Counted from the first letter of the stretch, positions 6,731-15,695 are shown. The stretch is DNA of 60,969 nt from Ornatilinea sp. (GCA_018433975.1 JAHDQE010000012.1:1-60969); one strand, 5' to 3'. Notes: generated from the letters alone by a model not told the origin. Numbers and translations: made by a program.

Positions 6731-7144
6731 ATGAGCTCAGCAACCGTGCGTTGGATAGGGGAAAAAAAGTTTATTGGAATCGACTCTACAAACCATTCGG
6801 TAGTGCTTTCTACACCGGATGAGGGCATTGGCATGAAACCCTCAGAACTGCTGCTGGTTGCTCTGGCATCCTGCACAGCCGTAGATGTAGTTGAAATTTT
6901 GAATAAGCGCCGTGTACCACTCAGCAGTTTGGAAATTCAGGTCAGCGCAGAACAGGACCAAGATCCCCCGTGGACTTTCCGAAAAATTCTAGTTAAATAT
7001 CTTGTCAGCGGAGAAAAAATCACCGATAAGGATATTTCCACTGCCATCGAGCTTTCAGAGGGGAAATATTGTTCTGTAGCAGCCACCGTCCGGGGAAAAG
7101 CTGAAATCGTAACGGAATACGAGATTCTTCCCTTTGAAAAGTAA
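6731..7144 (+). CDS. OsmC family protein (first of tandem pair)
   Basis: 137-residue OsmC/YhfA-like protein. Family members either reduce organic hydroperoxides with a Cys pair or have sulfur-related roles. Both signature cysteines are present, in ALASCTAVDVV and GKYCSVAATV, where the second precedes the usual C-terminal strand. The SD GGAGG lies just before the ATG. It is in an operon with the CsoR-like repressor and closely resembles the next gene, indicating tandem duplication. Confidence 0.9.
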   Translation: MSSATVRWIGEKKFIGIDSTNHSVVLSTPDEGIGMKPSELLLVALASCTAVDVVEILNKRRVPLSSLEIQVSAEQDQDPPWTFRKILVKYLVSGEKITDKDISTAIELSEGKYCSVAATVRGKAEIVTEYEILPFEK

Positions 7145-7195
7145 GTCTTAAAAAGTTATTTCTTCGATATCCGGATTACCGGTTCAGGTAATTTT

Positions 7196-7603
7196 ATGAG
7201 TTCAATCTCTTTACAATGGATAGGCCAGGAGCAGTTTGTCGGCACGGATTCAGGCAATCACTCTGTCGTCATCTCTACAGGACAGGATCAGGTCGGGGCC
7301 AAACCCATCGATCTGGTCCTGATCGCTCTGGCTTCCTGCATAGCCGTTACCGTAATTATGATGTTTAACAAGCAAAAAGAAAACATTACAAAATTGGAAA
7401 TTGAAGCACAGGGTGAAAGGAAGACGGATCCCCCCAGAGCATTCACCCATATTCATCTAAATTTCAAAGTGAGCGCTAAAGAAATCACCGAATCAGGTTT
7501 AGAACGGGCTATCTGGGTGGCAGAGCAAAAATATTGTCCTGTAGCCGCTGCGGTTCGCGATACGGCTAAAATTACCACATCCTTTGAATTGATGATGGCA
7601 TAA
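7196..7603 (+). CDS. OsmC family protein (second of tandem pair)
   Basis: 135-residue paralogue of the preceding gene, sharing the start MSS...WIG...F.G.DS.NHSVV. Both catalytic-type cysteines are kept (ALASCIAVTVI and QKYCPVAAAV). The 51-bp gap has only a weak Shine-Dalgarno sequence (CAGG). Divergence between the copies is greatest in the middle strands, suggesting different substrates. Likely under the same CsoR-like repressor. Confidence 0.9.
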   Translation: MSSISLQWIGQEQFVGTDSGNHSVVISTGQDQVGAKPIDLVLIALASCIAVTVIMMFNKQKENITKLEIEAQGERKTDPPRAFTHIHLNFKVSAKEITESGLERAIWVAEQKYCPVAAAVRDTAKITTSFELMMA

Positions 7604-7637
7604 CAACAACTTCCGCAAAGAGCAAAACACCCGCCGG

Positions 7638-7871
7638 CTATTTATGGAACAACCGGGCGGCAATATTCAACCCAAGGGTCAAAACCAGACTCAGAATGAT
7701 CGAAAGCAGTATTGGAAAAACACAGGTAAATCCGGAACCTTCGAAACGCAATGTGCCTGGAAAAGTATCTATTTTCAGGAACTTTCCTGACAACCACAAC
7801 AATCCACCCACAACGATAGCTATTAAACCCACAACCATTAACCAGCGTCCAATCACTTCCAAACTTTCCAT
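7638..7871 (-). CDS. DUF2905 family small membrane protein
   Basis: 77-residue protein with two membrane segments: IGRWLMVVGLIAIVVGGLLWL at the start and FPILLSIILSLVLTLGL near the end. Between them FPGTLRFEGSGFTCVFP matches the DUF2905 pattern (xPGDIRxERxNFxFYFP). The start at MESLEVIG has a GGAAGG site; an alternative ATG lies six codons earlier. Function unknown. It converges with the OsmC operon. Confidence 0.8.
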   Translation of the reverse strand: MESLEVIGRWLMVVGLIAIVVGGLLWLSGKFLKIDTFPGTLRFEGSGFTCVFPILLSIILSLVLTLGLNIAARLFHK

Positions 7872-7889
7872 AGACACCTTCCCATTCAT

Positions 7890-8395
7890 ATTTCCATCAT
7901 AAAATCGATCAGATGCACCGTTTGATAAATTCTAAAGCAGATCCCTGCTTTGATTTTACCAACTGGCTGCCTCTATTTCCGGAATTTCTCGGATAAAATC
8001 ATCCAATTCATCAAGCAATTTAGCAATTTTTTTGGCCAAAACTCTTACAAAGAAACTGTGGCAGAGCAAAGATTCCACAAACAGAGAAACAAAAACCCAT
8101 CAAATTGGACTCTACAGCAGGGAATGCTTGCCGGCCCTAAAAAGCTTACTTCCCCAGTGTTTTCTCAAAATCTGTTCAGGGGAGAAGTAGTATAATTAAT
8201 TTAATTCCATTATGACAATTCCGCCAGTTATAGGTAAATATTTTCCTGAAAGTAGCTGGCACATAAACTGCAACAGCCTGCTTGACGTAGATTGTCGGAT
8301 ATGCTAACATCATTAGAAATGTTAAAATTGCGTATATCCCAAATAAATATCTACACAAAACACCCAGAAACAGAAGTACCGAAGGAGAGCCTGCA
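7890..8395. other. Intergenic region, about 500 bases
   Basis: AT-rich region between the divergent DUF2905 and LysM lipoprotein genes. I see no convincing coding sequence or RNA. A TATAAT at 8191-8196 could be a -10 box for the lipoprotein gene, but it is about 200 bases from its ATG. Confidence 0.4.
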
Positions 8396-9052
8396 ATGAA
8401 TAAAAAAATCCTCAACCTTTTGATGGTTTTCATCATTCTGAGTTTGGCACTTTCTGGTTGCAAAAAAGCGGCAACCACCGCGCCAGCAGACGCTAAAGTC
8501 GCTGGAGACGAATCCCCTATCGGCCCCGTAGCTACCCAGCCAGACACTATCAGTGAAGCGATCCAAAGCACGCAGGATGCCTTGCAGGCAACGGCCAACG
8601 CTGAGGAAAAAAGTGAGAATGACGCAAATGTAGGTGGTGGAGCACCCAGCGAAGAAACTGTCGAACCCACAGCTAAACCAACAAAAACAAAAGAAGCTTT
8701 TACCAAACCCGAGACACCTGATTCTTACGTGTTAAAGGAAGGAGAATTTCCTTATTGTATCGCCAGACGCTACAACTTGAATATCGCCTCCCTCCTGCAA
8801 GCCAATGGATTGGGTGTGAACTCAATGGTAGGACCCGGCACACGCCTCACCCTGCCCCAATCCGGTGAATGGAACTCGGGCTCAAGAAGTCTTCGCGGAC
8901 ATCCCGACACCTATACTGTTCAATCCGGTAAAGAGACGGTCTACTCGATCGCCTGCCTCTACGGAGACGTATACCCGGAGGAAATTCTCTATCTCAACGA
9001 CTTAGGTAAATCAGACTCTCTGGAAGTTGGTCAGACCCTCCAGATACCCTAA
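8396..9052 (+). CDS. Lipoprotein with two LysM domains
   Basis: 218-residue exported protein. A type II signal peptide ends in the lipobox LALSGC, followed by a low-complexity Ala/Glu/Thr linker of about 85 residues. Two LysM-like modules follow: YVLKEGEFPYCIARRYNLN...GPGTRLTLP and YTVQSGKETVYSIACLYGD...VGQTLQIP. LysM modules bind N-acetylglucosamine polymers such as peptidoglycan, so it probably sits at the membrane surface and touches the wall. Each module has an unusual Cys (YCIA, SIAC), perhaps a disulfide. SD AAGGAG. Ends at a strong terminator. Confidence 0.9.
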   Translation: MNKKILNLLMVFIILSLALSGCKKAATTAPADAKVAGDESPIGPVATQPDTISEAIQSTQDALQATANAEEKSENDANVGGGAPSEETVEPTAKPTKTKEAFTKPETPDSYVLKEGEFPYCIARRYNLNIASLLQANGLGVNSMVGPGTRLTLPQSGEWNSGSRSLRGHPDTYTVQSGKETVYSIACLYGDVYPEEILYLNDLGKSDSLEVGQTLQIP

Positions 9053-9091
9053 ACGCTAACATCTCTGTTTCACATTTCACATCACACACCG

Positions 9092-9117
9092 GGTGGGGAT
9101 TTTCCCCACCTTTTTTT
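9092..9117 (+). terminator. Intrinsic terminator after the LysM lipoprotein
   Basis: GGTGGGGA (9092-9099) and TCCCCACC (9103-9110) form an 8-bp GC-rich stem, followed by seven T residues. Confidence 0.93.
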
Positions 9118-9118
9118 A

Positions 9119-9146
9119 TTGATTCGGTCACAAAATAAGGTAAAAT
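9119..9146 (+). promoter_or_regulatory. Promoter of the Nudix gene
   Basis: TTGATT (9119-9124), 16-bp spacer, TAAAAT (9141-9146), about 55 bases before the Nudix ATG and directly behind the preceding terminator. Confidence 0.6.
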
Positions 9147-9205
9147 AGAGAGGGGAATTGTTCATACCACTTACGCTAACCTCATTGAGAAAACAGGAAA
9201 CCTTT

Positions 9206-9733
9206 ATGAATTTCGAGATCATTCACCGAGAGTCTCACTATCAGGGACGGGCTTTTAACGTCGAACGCGTTGAGGCCAGGCTCCCCGATGGGCGAACCAA
9301 TTCCTATGACCTGATTCAGCACAACAATTCGGTGACCATTCTGCCAATAGATGAAAAAGGCAATATCTGGTTTGTAGAACAGTATCGGTTGGGATCCATG
9401 AATAATTTACTAGAACTTCCCGCTGGTGTACTAAATAATGGCGAAGAACCTGAAACCGGCGCAGCGCGGGAAGTACGGGAAGAGATTGGACTTTCAGCCG
9501 GAAAACTACAAAAATTGGGGGAATATTACCTGGCTCCGGGGTACTCGACCGAGTTTATGTATGCATTCCTGGCAACCGATTTACATACCGATCCTCTCCA
9601 GCCTGATGAGGATGAATTCATAAATACTGTTGCCATTCCCGTCAAGGAAGTTTATAAAATAGTTGAAAAGGGCGAAATAAAAGACTCAAAAACGCTGGCC
9701 GCCTTATTGTTAGCAAAAAGATTTATTGGTTAA
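9206..9733 (+). CDS. Nudix hydrolase, ADP-ribose pyrophosphatase type
   Basis: 175-residue protein predicted to hydrolyse ADP-ribose (or a similar nucleoside diphosphate sugar) to AMP and ribose 5-phosphate. The Nudix box GX5EX7REUXEEXGU is perfect, running from the Gly of AGVLNNGEE to REVREEIGL. Upstream WFVEQYRLGSMNNLLELPAG is the typical ADPRase strand and loop, and a Pro-containing YLAPGYSTE segment follows the box. The ATG at 9206 matches family starts; a start 16 codons earlier would run into the promoter. Appears monocistronic. Confidence 0.92.
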   Translation: MNFEIIHRESHYQGRAFNVERVEARLPDGRTNSYDLIQHNNSVTILPIDEKGNIWFVEQYRLGSMNNLLELPAGVLNNGEEPETGAAREVREEIGLSAGKLQKLGEYYLAPGYSTEFMYAFLATDLHTDPLQPDEDEFINTVAIPVKEVYKIVEKGEIKDSKTLAALLLAKRFIG

Positions 9734-10025
9734 TTTATTATTGCTGTAGCGGCTTATAAGGGCAAATAAATGTCATTTCAACAGGAGATGTGCATGTCAT
9801 TTATACCTGATTTCAGGTCATTGGCAGAATATGACAGGATACAGGAGATTCAATGACCATTATAACTACACTAAAATCGCATTTCCAGATAAACTTTGTG
9901 TGGTTTAATGCATCAAATTCTATGCAAGAAGTCTATTTTGGTGCATTTCTAACAAATTTGTTACAAACAAAGGTATAAACACCTTTTTTATCCCTTTGTC
10001 GAATAACCCTTTGAGGAGTATATTC
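9734..10025 (+). other. Non-coding region upstream of nifJ
   Basis: About 290 bases between the Nudix gene and nifJ with no credible coding sequence. Two similar ACAGGAGAT segments occur (9781 and 9841). I could not identify a clear consensus promoter. The Shine-Dalgarno GAGGAG of nifJ lies at its right end. Confidence 0.4.
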
Positions 10026-13000
10026 ATGAAGCATGAAATAAGAACACTTGATGCAAATGAAGCCGTAGCATATACGGCGTACCGTCTGAATGAGGTCGTT
10101 GCGATTTACCCAATTACCCCATCCTCGCCCATGGGTGAGTATGCCGATGCCTGGTCCGCTAAAAAAGTACCCAATATCTGGGGTACCGTTCCCCACGTCA
10201 TTGAAATGCAGGCAGAAGGCGGCGCCGCCGGCGCAGTGCATGGCGCATTGACAACCGGCTCTCTCACTACCACCTTCACCGCTTCACAGGGCTTGCTCCT
10301 GATGATTCCAAACATGTACAAGATCGCAGGTGAATTAACCGCCAGCGTCTTCCATGTTTCCGCTCGATCGATCGCGGCTCAAGCACTGTCTATTTTTGGG
10401 GATCACTCGGATATCACCGCTGCGCGTGCGACCGGATTCGGCATGCTTGCTTCCCGCTCTGTGCAGGAAGCACACGATATGGCGCTCATCGCTACCAAAG
10501 CCAGCCTCGAATCCCGAATTCCCTTCATCCACTTCTTTGATGGTTTCCGGACTTCACACGAAATCAATAAAATCGAGATGCTCACCGAAGATGAAATGCG
10601 GGGCATGATTGACGACAAATACGTTCTGGAACACCGCGGCCGTGGTCTTTCTCCAGACCATCCCTCTATTCGTGGCACCGCCCAAAATCCGGATGTATTC
10701 TTCCAGGCACGTGAGACAGTTAACCCGTTCTACACAAAATGTCCGGAAGTTGTCCAAAAAGCAATGGATCGCTTCGCTGAACTGACCGGAAGAGCTTATC
10801 ATCTCTTTGATTATGTCGGCGCACCGGATGCCGAACGTGTCGTCATTCTGATGGCCTCCGGCGCTGATACCGCAGAAGAAACTGTTCGCTATCTGATGGA
10901 CAAAGGCGAAAAAGTCGGTGTGGTCATTGTACGCCTGTTCCGCCCCTTCTCTACCGAGCACCTGCTGAAAGCTCTTCCTGCTTCCGTCAAGAAAATTGCC
11001 GTTCTGGATCGCACCAAAGAACCCGGCGGCGCCGGCGAACCTCTTTATCAAGATGTGGTCACCGCAATAGCAGAAGATATGATGAGCGGCAATGGATACT
11101 TTGATGCTGCTCCGGCAGTGGTTGGCGGGCGATATGGCCTTTCTTCAAAAGAATTCACACCCGGCATGGTTAAGGGCGTTCTGGATGAATTAAAGAAGGA
11201 TAAACCCAAGAATCACTTCACGATCGGTATCAACGACGACCTGTCCTTCACAAGCCTCGATTACGATGCCACCTTCTCCATTGAATTTCCCGAAACCAAA
11301 CGCTGTGTTTTCTTCGGGCTCGGTTCTGATGGAACGGTTGGCGCGAACAAAAACTCTATCAAAATCATTGGTGGAGAAACCGATAATGATGCTCAGGGTT
11401 ATTTCGTTTACGACTCAAAGAAATCCGGTTCAGTAACCACTTCACATCTCCGCTTTGGCCCCAAAGCAATTCACGCGCCTTACCTGATTCAGGAAGGTGA
11501 TGCTAACTTTGTAGCCTGCCATCAGGTTGCATTCCTGGAACAGTTTGACATGCTCAAATATGCCAAACAAGGAGCCACCTTCTTACTGAACAGCATCTAC
11601 AGTCCGGAAGAAGTATGGGAACACCTGCCCCAGGAAGTCCAGAAAGACATCATTGAGAAAGAATTAAAATTCTATGTTGTGGATGCTTATGAAGTTGCCA
11701 AACAGACCGATATGGGCAACCGCATCAACACCATCATGCAGACCTGTTTCTTCGCCATCAGCGAGATCCTGCCGCGTGAAGAAGCCATCGACCAGATCAA
11801 AAAATTCATCAAAAAGACTTATGGCAAGCGCGGTGAAGCAGTTATTCAGGCAAACTACAAAGCAGTGGATGCCAGTGTTGCGCATTTGCATGAAGTAAAA
11901 GTACCCGGCAAAGTTAGCAGCACATTCTCCCGCCGCGATCCGGTTCCAGCGATAGCACCCCAATTCGTAAAAGAGGTTCTGGGAGCTATGATCGGTAAAG
12001 AAGGCGACGCACTGCCTGTCAGCATGCTGCCGAATGACGGAACCTACCCCACCGGCACAACGCAATGGGAAAAACGCAATATCACCCTTGAAATTCCGGT
12101 TTGGGAACCCGATCTTTGTATCCAGTGCGGCAAATGTTCCTTTGTCTGCCCGCATGCAGCCATCCGGCAAAAGGTTTATGATCCTGCTCTTCTTGAAAAC
12201 GCTCCTGCAACTTACAAATCCGTAGATGCCAAATTCAAAGATATCCCCGGATTGGCCTTCACCGTTCAGGTCGCTCCAGAAGACTGCACAGGCTGTGGAT
12301 TATGTGTAGAATCCTGCCCCGCCAAAGACAAGAAACAGGTCGGACGTAAAGCGATCAACCTGACGCCACAGCCTCCGCTGCGCGAACAGGAAGCCGAGAA
12401 CTTCGCGTTCTTTATGAGCTTACCCGATCCGGATCGCACAAAATTCAACCACACTACAGTCAAGAATTCTCAACTCCTGCGCCCGCTCTTCGAGTTTTCC
12501 GGTGCATGCCAGGGTTGTGGTGAGACTCCCTACGTTAAACTGCTTTCACAGCTCTATGGTGACCGCACAGTTGTTGCAAACGCAACAGGTTGTTCTTCCA
12601 TCTATGGCGGTAACCTTCCCACAACACCGTGGACATTCAATGCTGAAGGTCGTGGTCCTGCCTGGTCGAACTCTCTGTTCGAAGATAACGCCGAGTTTGG
12701 TCTGGGTATGCGGCTGACTCTGGATAAACAACAGGAATTCGCCAAAGAATTGGTAAAGGACCTGGCGAGCGAATTGGGCGACCAGCTGACCCAAGAAACC
12801 CTGGAAGCCGACCAGAGCTCTGAAGAGGGCATCGCAGCACAGCGTGCTCGAGTCGCGACCATCAAGGAAAAACTGGCCGGTTCAACAGATGCCCGAGCTA
12901 AAAACCTGATGAGCCTGGCAGACGCCCTGGTTCGCAAGAGTGTATGGATTGTCGGTGGCGATGGCTGGGCATATGATATCGGTTACGGCGGTCTGGACCA

Positions 13001-13601
13001 CGTCCTGGCATCCGGCCGTAACATCAATGTGCTCGTCCTTGACACTGAAGTTTACTCCAACACCGGTGGACAGGCCTCGAAAGCAACACCACGGGCAGCC
13101 GTCGCAAAATTTGCCGCCAACGGTAAAGACATTTCCAAGAAAGACCTGGGCATGATTGCCATGTCTTACGGATACATTTATGTCGCAAGAGTTGCCATGG
13201 GCTCGAGTGACAGCCAGACGCTGAGAGCCTTCCTGGAAGCCGACGCATACGATGGGCCATCCCTGATCATCGCTTATTCTCCCTGTACTCAGCACGGGTT
13301 CAACATGCGGCAGGGATTGGAACAGCAGAAACTTGCTGTGGCGTCCGGCGCATGGCCGCTGTACCGCTACAACCCCGATCTCGCAAAAGAAGGTCAGAAC
13401 CCGCTCAAACTCGACAGCAAAGCGCCTTCTATCCCGGTTTCGGAATATGCTTATAACGAGACCCGCTACCGGATGCTGCTGCAATCCGATGAAGCCCGCG
13501 CAGAACTTCTGATGAAACATGCCAATTCTGATGCAGAAAAACGCTGGAACCTGTACAAACAGATGGCTGAAATTCAATACGAAGCCCCTGCAAAAGAATA
13601 G
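10026..13601 (+). CDS. nifJ: Pyruvate:ferredoxin (flavodoxin) oxidoreductase
   Basis: 1191-residue homodimeric-type PFOR that converts pyruvate and CoA to acetyl-CoA and CO2, passing electrons to ferredoxin; the central oxidative step of anaerobic fermenters. All domains are in one chain: domain I (YRLNEVVAIYPITPSSPMGE), domain II transketolase-like, and the CoA and EKR regions. The 2[4Fe-4S] ferredoxin domain has CIQCGKC (residue 698 on) and CTGCGLC (754 on). The thiamine domain has proximal-cluster cysteines in GACQGCGE (about 828) and GDGWAYDIGYGG (about 978). The ATG at 10026 follows GAGGAG. Ends at a strong terminator. Confidence 0.98.
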   Translation: MKHEIRTLDANEAVAYTAYRLNEVVAIYPITPSSPMGEYADAWSAKKVPNIWGTVPHVIEMQAEGGAAGAVHGALTTGSLTTTFTASQGLLLMIPNMYKIAGELTASVFHVSARSIAAQALSIFGDHSDITAARATGFGMLASRSVQEAHDMALIATKASLESRIPFIHFFDGFRTSHEINKIEMLTEDEMRGMIDDKYVLEHRGRGLSPDHPSIRGTAQNPDVFFQARETVNPFYTKCPEVVQKAMDRFAELTGRAYHLFDYVGAPDAERVVILMASGADTAEETVRYLMDKGEKVGVVIVRLFRPFSTEHLLKALPASVKKIAVLDRTKEPGGAGEPLYQDVVTAIAEDMMSGNGYFDAAPAVVGGRYGLSSKEFTPGMVKGVLDELKKDKPKNHFTIGINDDLSFTSLDYDATFSIEFPETKRCVFFGLGSDGTVGANKNSIKIIGGETDNDAQGYFVYDSKKSGSVTTSHLRFGPKAIHAPYLIQEGDANFVACHQVAFLEQFDMLKYAKQGATFLLNSIYSPEEVWEHLPQEVQKDIIEKELKFYVVDAYEVAKQTDMGNRINTIMQTCFFAISEILPREEAIDQIKKFIKKTYGKRGEAVIQANYKAVDASVAHLHEVKVPGKVSSTFSRRDPVPAIAPQFVKEVLGAMIGKEGDALPVSMLPNDGTYPTGTTQWEKRNITLEIPVWEPDLCIQCGKCSFVCPHAAIRQKVYDPALLENAPATYKSVDAKFKDIPGLAFTVQVAPEDCTGCGLCVESCPAKDKKQVGRKAINLTPQPPLREQEAENFAFFMSLPDPDRTKFNHTTVKNSQLLRPLFEFSGACQGCGETPYVKLLSQLYGDRTVVANATGCSSIYGGNLPTTPWTFNAEGRGPAWSNSLFEDNAEFGLGMRLTLDKQQEFAKELVKDLASELGDQLTQETLEADQSSEEGIAAQRARVATIKEKLAGSTDARAKNLMSLADALVRKSVWIVGGDGWAYDIGYGGLDHVLASGRNINVLVLDTEVYSNTGGQASKATPRAAVAKFAANGKDISKKDLGMIAMSYGYIYVARVAMGSSDSQTLRAFLEADAYDGPSLIIAYSPCTQHGFNMRQGLEQQKLAVASGAWPLYRYNPDLAKEGQNPLKLDSKAPSIPVSEYAYNETRYRMLLQSDEARAELLMKHANSDAEKRWNLYKQMAEIQYEAPAKE

Positions 13602-13620
13602 CAAAACCATTTTTGAGATT

Positions 13621-13653
13621 ACGGGTGGGCGAAATATCGCCCACCCGTTTTTT
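13621..13653 (+). terminator. Intrinsic terminator of nifJ
   Basis: ACGGGTGGGCGA (13621-13632) pairs perfectly with TCGCCCACCCGT (13637-13648) around AATA, followed by a run of T residues. Confidence 0.94.
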
Positions 13654-13702
13654 GTTCTCTACAAAGGTTGGACAATCCTCGTCGATGATTTTTTATTCCG
13701 TA

Positions 13703-13708
13703 TATAAT
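13703..13708 (+). promoter_or_regulatory. -10 box for the DHOD-like gene
   Basis: Perfect TATAAT about 65 bases before the ATG of the dihydroorotate-dehydrogenase-like gene and after the nifJ terminator. No clear -35 at standard spacing, so it may depend on an activator. Confidence 0.5.
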
Positions 13709-13773
13709 GAACATAAGCCAATTTGAATTAATAATAAATTATGTACAACAGCTTGAATAAAAGCGAGGGAAAA

Positions 13774-14778
13774 ATGGTCAATTTAAGTACAAAATATTTA
13801 GGTCTTGAACTGAAGAACCCATTGGTTGCTTCAGCTTCTCCCCTTTCCAAAAAAGCAGACCGTGTTAAAAGGCTGGAAGACGCAGGTGCCAGTGCTGTAG
13901 TCATGTATTCATTGTTTGAAGAACAAATTTATCACGATAGCCGCGAATTAGATTATTTTCTTAACAGAGGAACCGAATCTTTCGCAGAGGCACTGTCCTA
14001 CTTCCCCGAGATGGAAACCTACAACATGGGCCCGGAAACTTACCTGGAACGTATTGCCAAATTGAAGGATACGGTCAGTATTCCCGTGATTGGGAGCCTG
14101 AATGGTGTTTCGACCGGCGGATGGCTCGATTATGCCAAAAAGATTGAAGAGGCTGGCGCTGACGCACTTGAACTCAACATCTACTATATTCCAACCGAGT
14201 TTGAAACCACCAGTGAAGAGCTGGAAAACGCTCATGTCGATCTTGTAACGGATGTCCGCAAGCAAATCAGCATTCCCCTGGCAGTAAAGCTCAGCCCATT
14301 TTTTACCGCATTACCCAATCTTACCCGGAGGCTGGTCAATGCAGGAGCCAATGGTCTGGTGCTCTTCAACCGTTTCTACCAGCCCGATCTGAACATCGAT
14401 GAATTTGAGGTTGAACCCATCCTGAAACTAAGCAATTCCAATGATATGCTGCTTCCGCTCCGGTGGATAGCAATACTTTACAGCCGTCTCAATACAAGTT
14501 TTGCGCTGTCCAGCGGCATTCATAATGGAAAAGATGCTGTCAAAGCCATCATGGCAGGTGCAGATGTGGCCATGATGGCCTCCGAGTTAGTTGCAAAAGG
14601 CCCGGCACGTCTTGGTGAGATCCTCGCCGAATTGGAAGTCTGGATGGAGAATAATGAATATAGTTCCATTGAACAAATGAAAGGAAGTATGAGCCAGAAA
14701 GCAGTTGCTGAGCCCGCAGCCTTTGAACGCGCAAATTACATGAAAGCGCTCAATTCTTACGACGAAAAAGTCAGATAG
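13774..14778 (+). CDS. Dihydroorotate dehydrogenase-like protein
   Basis: 334-residue FMN-binding TIM-barrel protein of the PyrD/PreA superfamily, starting [25 protein letters not shown]. It has the phosphate- and flavin-binding ends typical of the barrel ([36 protein letters not shown]). This subgroup often sits beside nifJ in anaerobes, as here, and is not clearly the pyrimidine enzyme: no other pyr gene is nearby. It may take electrons from or pass them to ferredoxin, but that is inference. The start at 13774 has GAGGGA; an ATG 11 codons earlier lacks a good site. Confidence 0.85.
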   Translation: MVNLSTKYLGLELKNPLVASASPLSKKADRVKRLEDAGASAVVMYSLFEEQIYHDSRELDYFLNRGTESFAEALSYFPEMETYNMGPETYLERIAKLKDTVSIPVIGSLNGVSTGGWLDYAKKIEEAGADALELNIYYIPTEFETTSEELENAHVDLVTDVRKQISIPLAVKLSPFFTALPNLTRRLVNAGANGLVLFNRFYQPDLNIDEFEVEPILKLSNSNDMLLPLRWIAILYSRLNTSFALSSGIHNGKDAVKAIMAGADVAMMASELVAKGPARLGEILAELEVWMENNEYSSIEQMKGSMSQKAVAEPAAFERANYMKALNSYDEKVR

Positions 14779-14793
14779 ATTCCGGAGATAATC

Positions 14794-14838
14794 AATACGC
14801 CCTCGCTACAAACCAATGTAGCGAGGGCGTATTCTTTT
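14794..14838 (+). terminator. Intrinsic terminator after the DHOD-like gene
   Basis: AATACGCCCTCGCTACA (14794-14810) pairs with TGTAGCGAGGGCGTATT (14817-14833), a perfect 17-bp stem around AACCAA, followed by CTTTT. It also lies downstream of infA on the other strand and may work in both directions. Confidence 0.92.
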
Positions 14839-14923
14839 AAATGATCGTTTTTAATAAAACAAAGCCCACCCGTTCAAGAATGAGAGGGCTTAATAAGAAA
14901 AAGATGCTATAAGTTATGAGTGT

Positions 14924-15172
14924 TTACTCGACGGCGTGAACAGGAGAATTTTTCTTTTGGCGATAGACAATCCGGCCACGTGTCAGATCATAGGGCGACA
15001 TTTCAACACGCACCTGATCTCCCAGGAGAATACGAATATAATACTTGCGCATTCTTCCGGACAAATAAGCCAGCACTTCATGTCCATTATCCAATCGCAC
15101 CCGGAACTGAGTTCCCGGCAGGGCTTCTACGATTGTGCCTTCTACTGTTACTTTATCTTCTTCTTTCGCCAT
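14924..15172 (-). CDS. infA: Translation initiation factor IF-1
   Basis: 82-residue single OB-fold protein that occupies the A site of the 30S subunit during initiation. [63 protein letters not shown]... follows IF-1 along its length, with an eight-residue C-terminal extension past RIVYRQK. The start is preceded by GGAGGTG. It lies 47 bp downstream of rpsU on the same strand, so they are probably co-transcribed. Confidence 0.97.
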   Translation of the reverse strand: MAKEEDKVTVEGTIVEALPGTQFRVRLDNGHEVLAYLSGRMRKYYIRILLGDQVRVEMSPYDLTRGRIVYRQKKNSPVHAVE

Positions 15173-15219
15173 TCACACCTCCAAATCTAAACCACCCAAA
15201 ACAACAAAAAAGGCTCTTT

Positions 15220-15411
15220 TTACTCGTCATACTGGCGTCGTTTGAAACGTCGGGCTGCCTTTTTCTTTTCAACGCGGCGCAGTTCACTTTTAGAAATGAA
15301 CCATCGCTTCTGTCGGATTGTGCTCAAAACACCACTTTTGATGACCTTCTTGCGAAACCGTTTGAGCAAGACATCCTGAGATTCGTTTGGGCGTAAAACA
15401 ACTGTCGGCAA
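15220..15411 (-). CDS. rpsU: 30S ribosomal protein S21 (bS21)
   Basis: 63-residue basic small-subunit protein that helps mRNA engage the anti-Shine-Dalgarno region. The chosen start is a TTG (15411-15409) giving MPTVVLRPNESQDVLLKRFRKKV, which fits the family length. It has GGGGAGGTGAG just upstream. A start 24 codons earlier would run through leader hairpins and is rejected. The C-terminus is Lys/Arg-rich (EKKKAARRFKRRQYDE). Preceded by its own consensus promoter and a structured leader; followed by infA. Confidence 0.93.
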   Translation of the reverse strand: MPTVVLRPNESQDVLLKRFRKKVIKSGVLSTIRQKRWFISKSELRRVEKKKAARRFKRRQYDE

Positions 15412-15421
15412 CTTTTTCTCA

Positions 15422-15436
15422 CCTCCCCTCTTTTGA
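15422..15436 (-). promoter_or_regulatory. Hairpin overlapping the rpsU ribosome binding site
   Basis: On the minus strand CCCTC-AAAA-GAGGG precedes and overlaps the GGGGAGGTGAG Shine-Dalgarno sequence. The stem would partly hide the site, a possible control point for rpsU translation. Confidence 0.5.
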
Positions 15437-15449
15437 GGGTATTCATTTA

Positions 15450-15492
15450 AAATAAAAAACCCGGTTTGCGGGGATTGCCTCAAAACCGAGTC
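15450..15492 (-). terminator. Attenuator-like hairpin in the rpsU leader
   Basis: On the minus strand CTCGGTTT (15491-15484) pairs with AAACCGGG, the G-T/G-C stem ending near 15460, followed by TTTTTTATTTT. It lies between the rpsU promoter and the gene, so read-through is needed for expression. This suggests attenuation. Confidence 0.65.
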
Positions 15493-15586
15493 TTGCTTCA
15501 GGAAATAATTTTATTTCCCTAACATATTACAACCGCAGCCTCCCCGCGCTCATTCTTATGGCTTACCACTACCAAATTGCGAGAAA

Positions 15587-15615
15587 ATTATACACGCATC
15601 ATAATAACCTGTCAA
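15587..15615 (-). promoter_or_regulatory. Perfect consensus promoter of rpsU-infA
   Basis: On the minus strand TTGACA (15615-15610), exactly 17 bp, TATAAT (15592-15587). The transcript would have a leader of about 170 bases before the rpsU start, holding the hairpins noted above. It sits only about 95 bases past the end of 5S rRNA. Confidence 0.92.
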
Positions 15616-15695
15616 TTCACCATCCTATCCAGTTTAGTGGATACAGATCTGCAGTTGTTAACCGGGTGAATTGCCCATACAATACGATTTTAAAG

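Noticed and set aside
7950..8195. 81-codon frame on the plus strand in the intergenic region
   Set aside because: No ribosome binding site or coding pattern; composition is like the flanking non-coding DNA.
8176..8706. 176-codon frame on the minus strand
   Set aside because: It runs antisense over the LysM lipoprotein signal and linker, with no ribosome binding site or recognisable domain.
15412..15483. Longer S21 start
   Set aside because: It would translate through two hairpins; the TTG with GGAGGTGAG gives the standard 63-residue protein.
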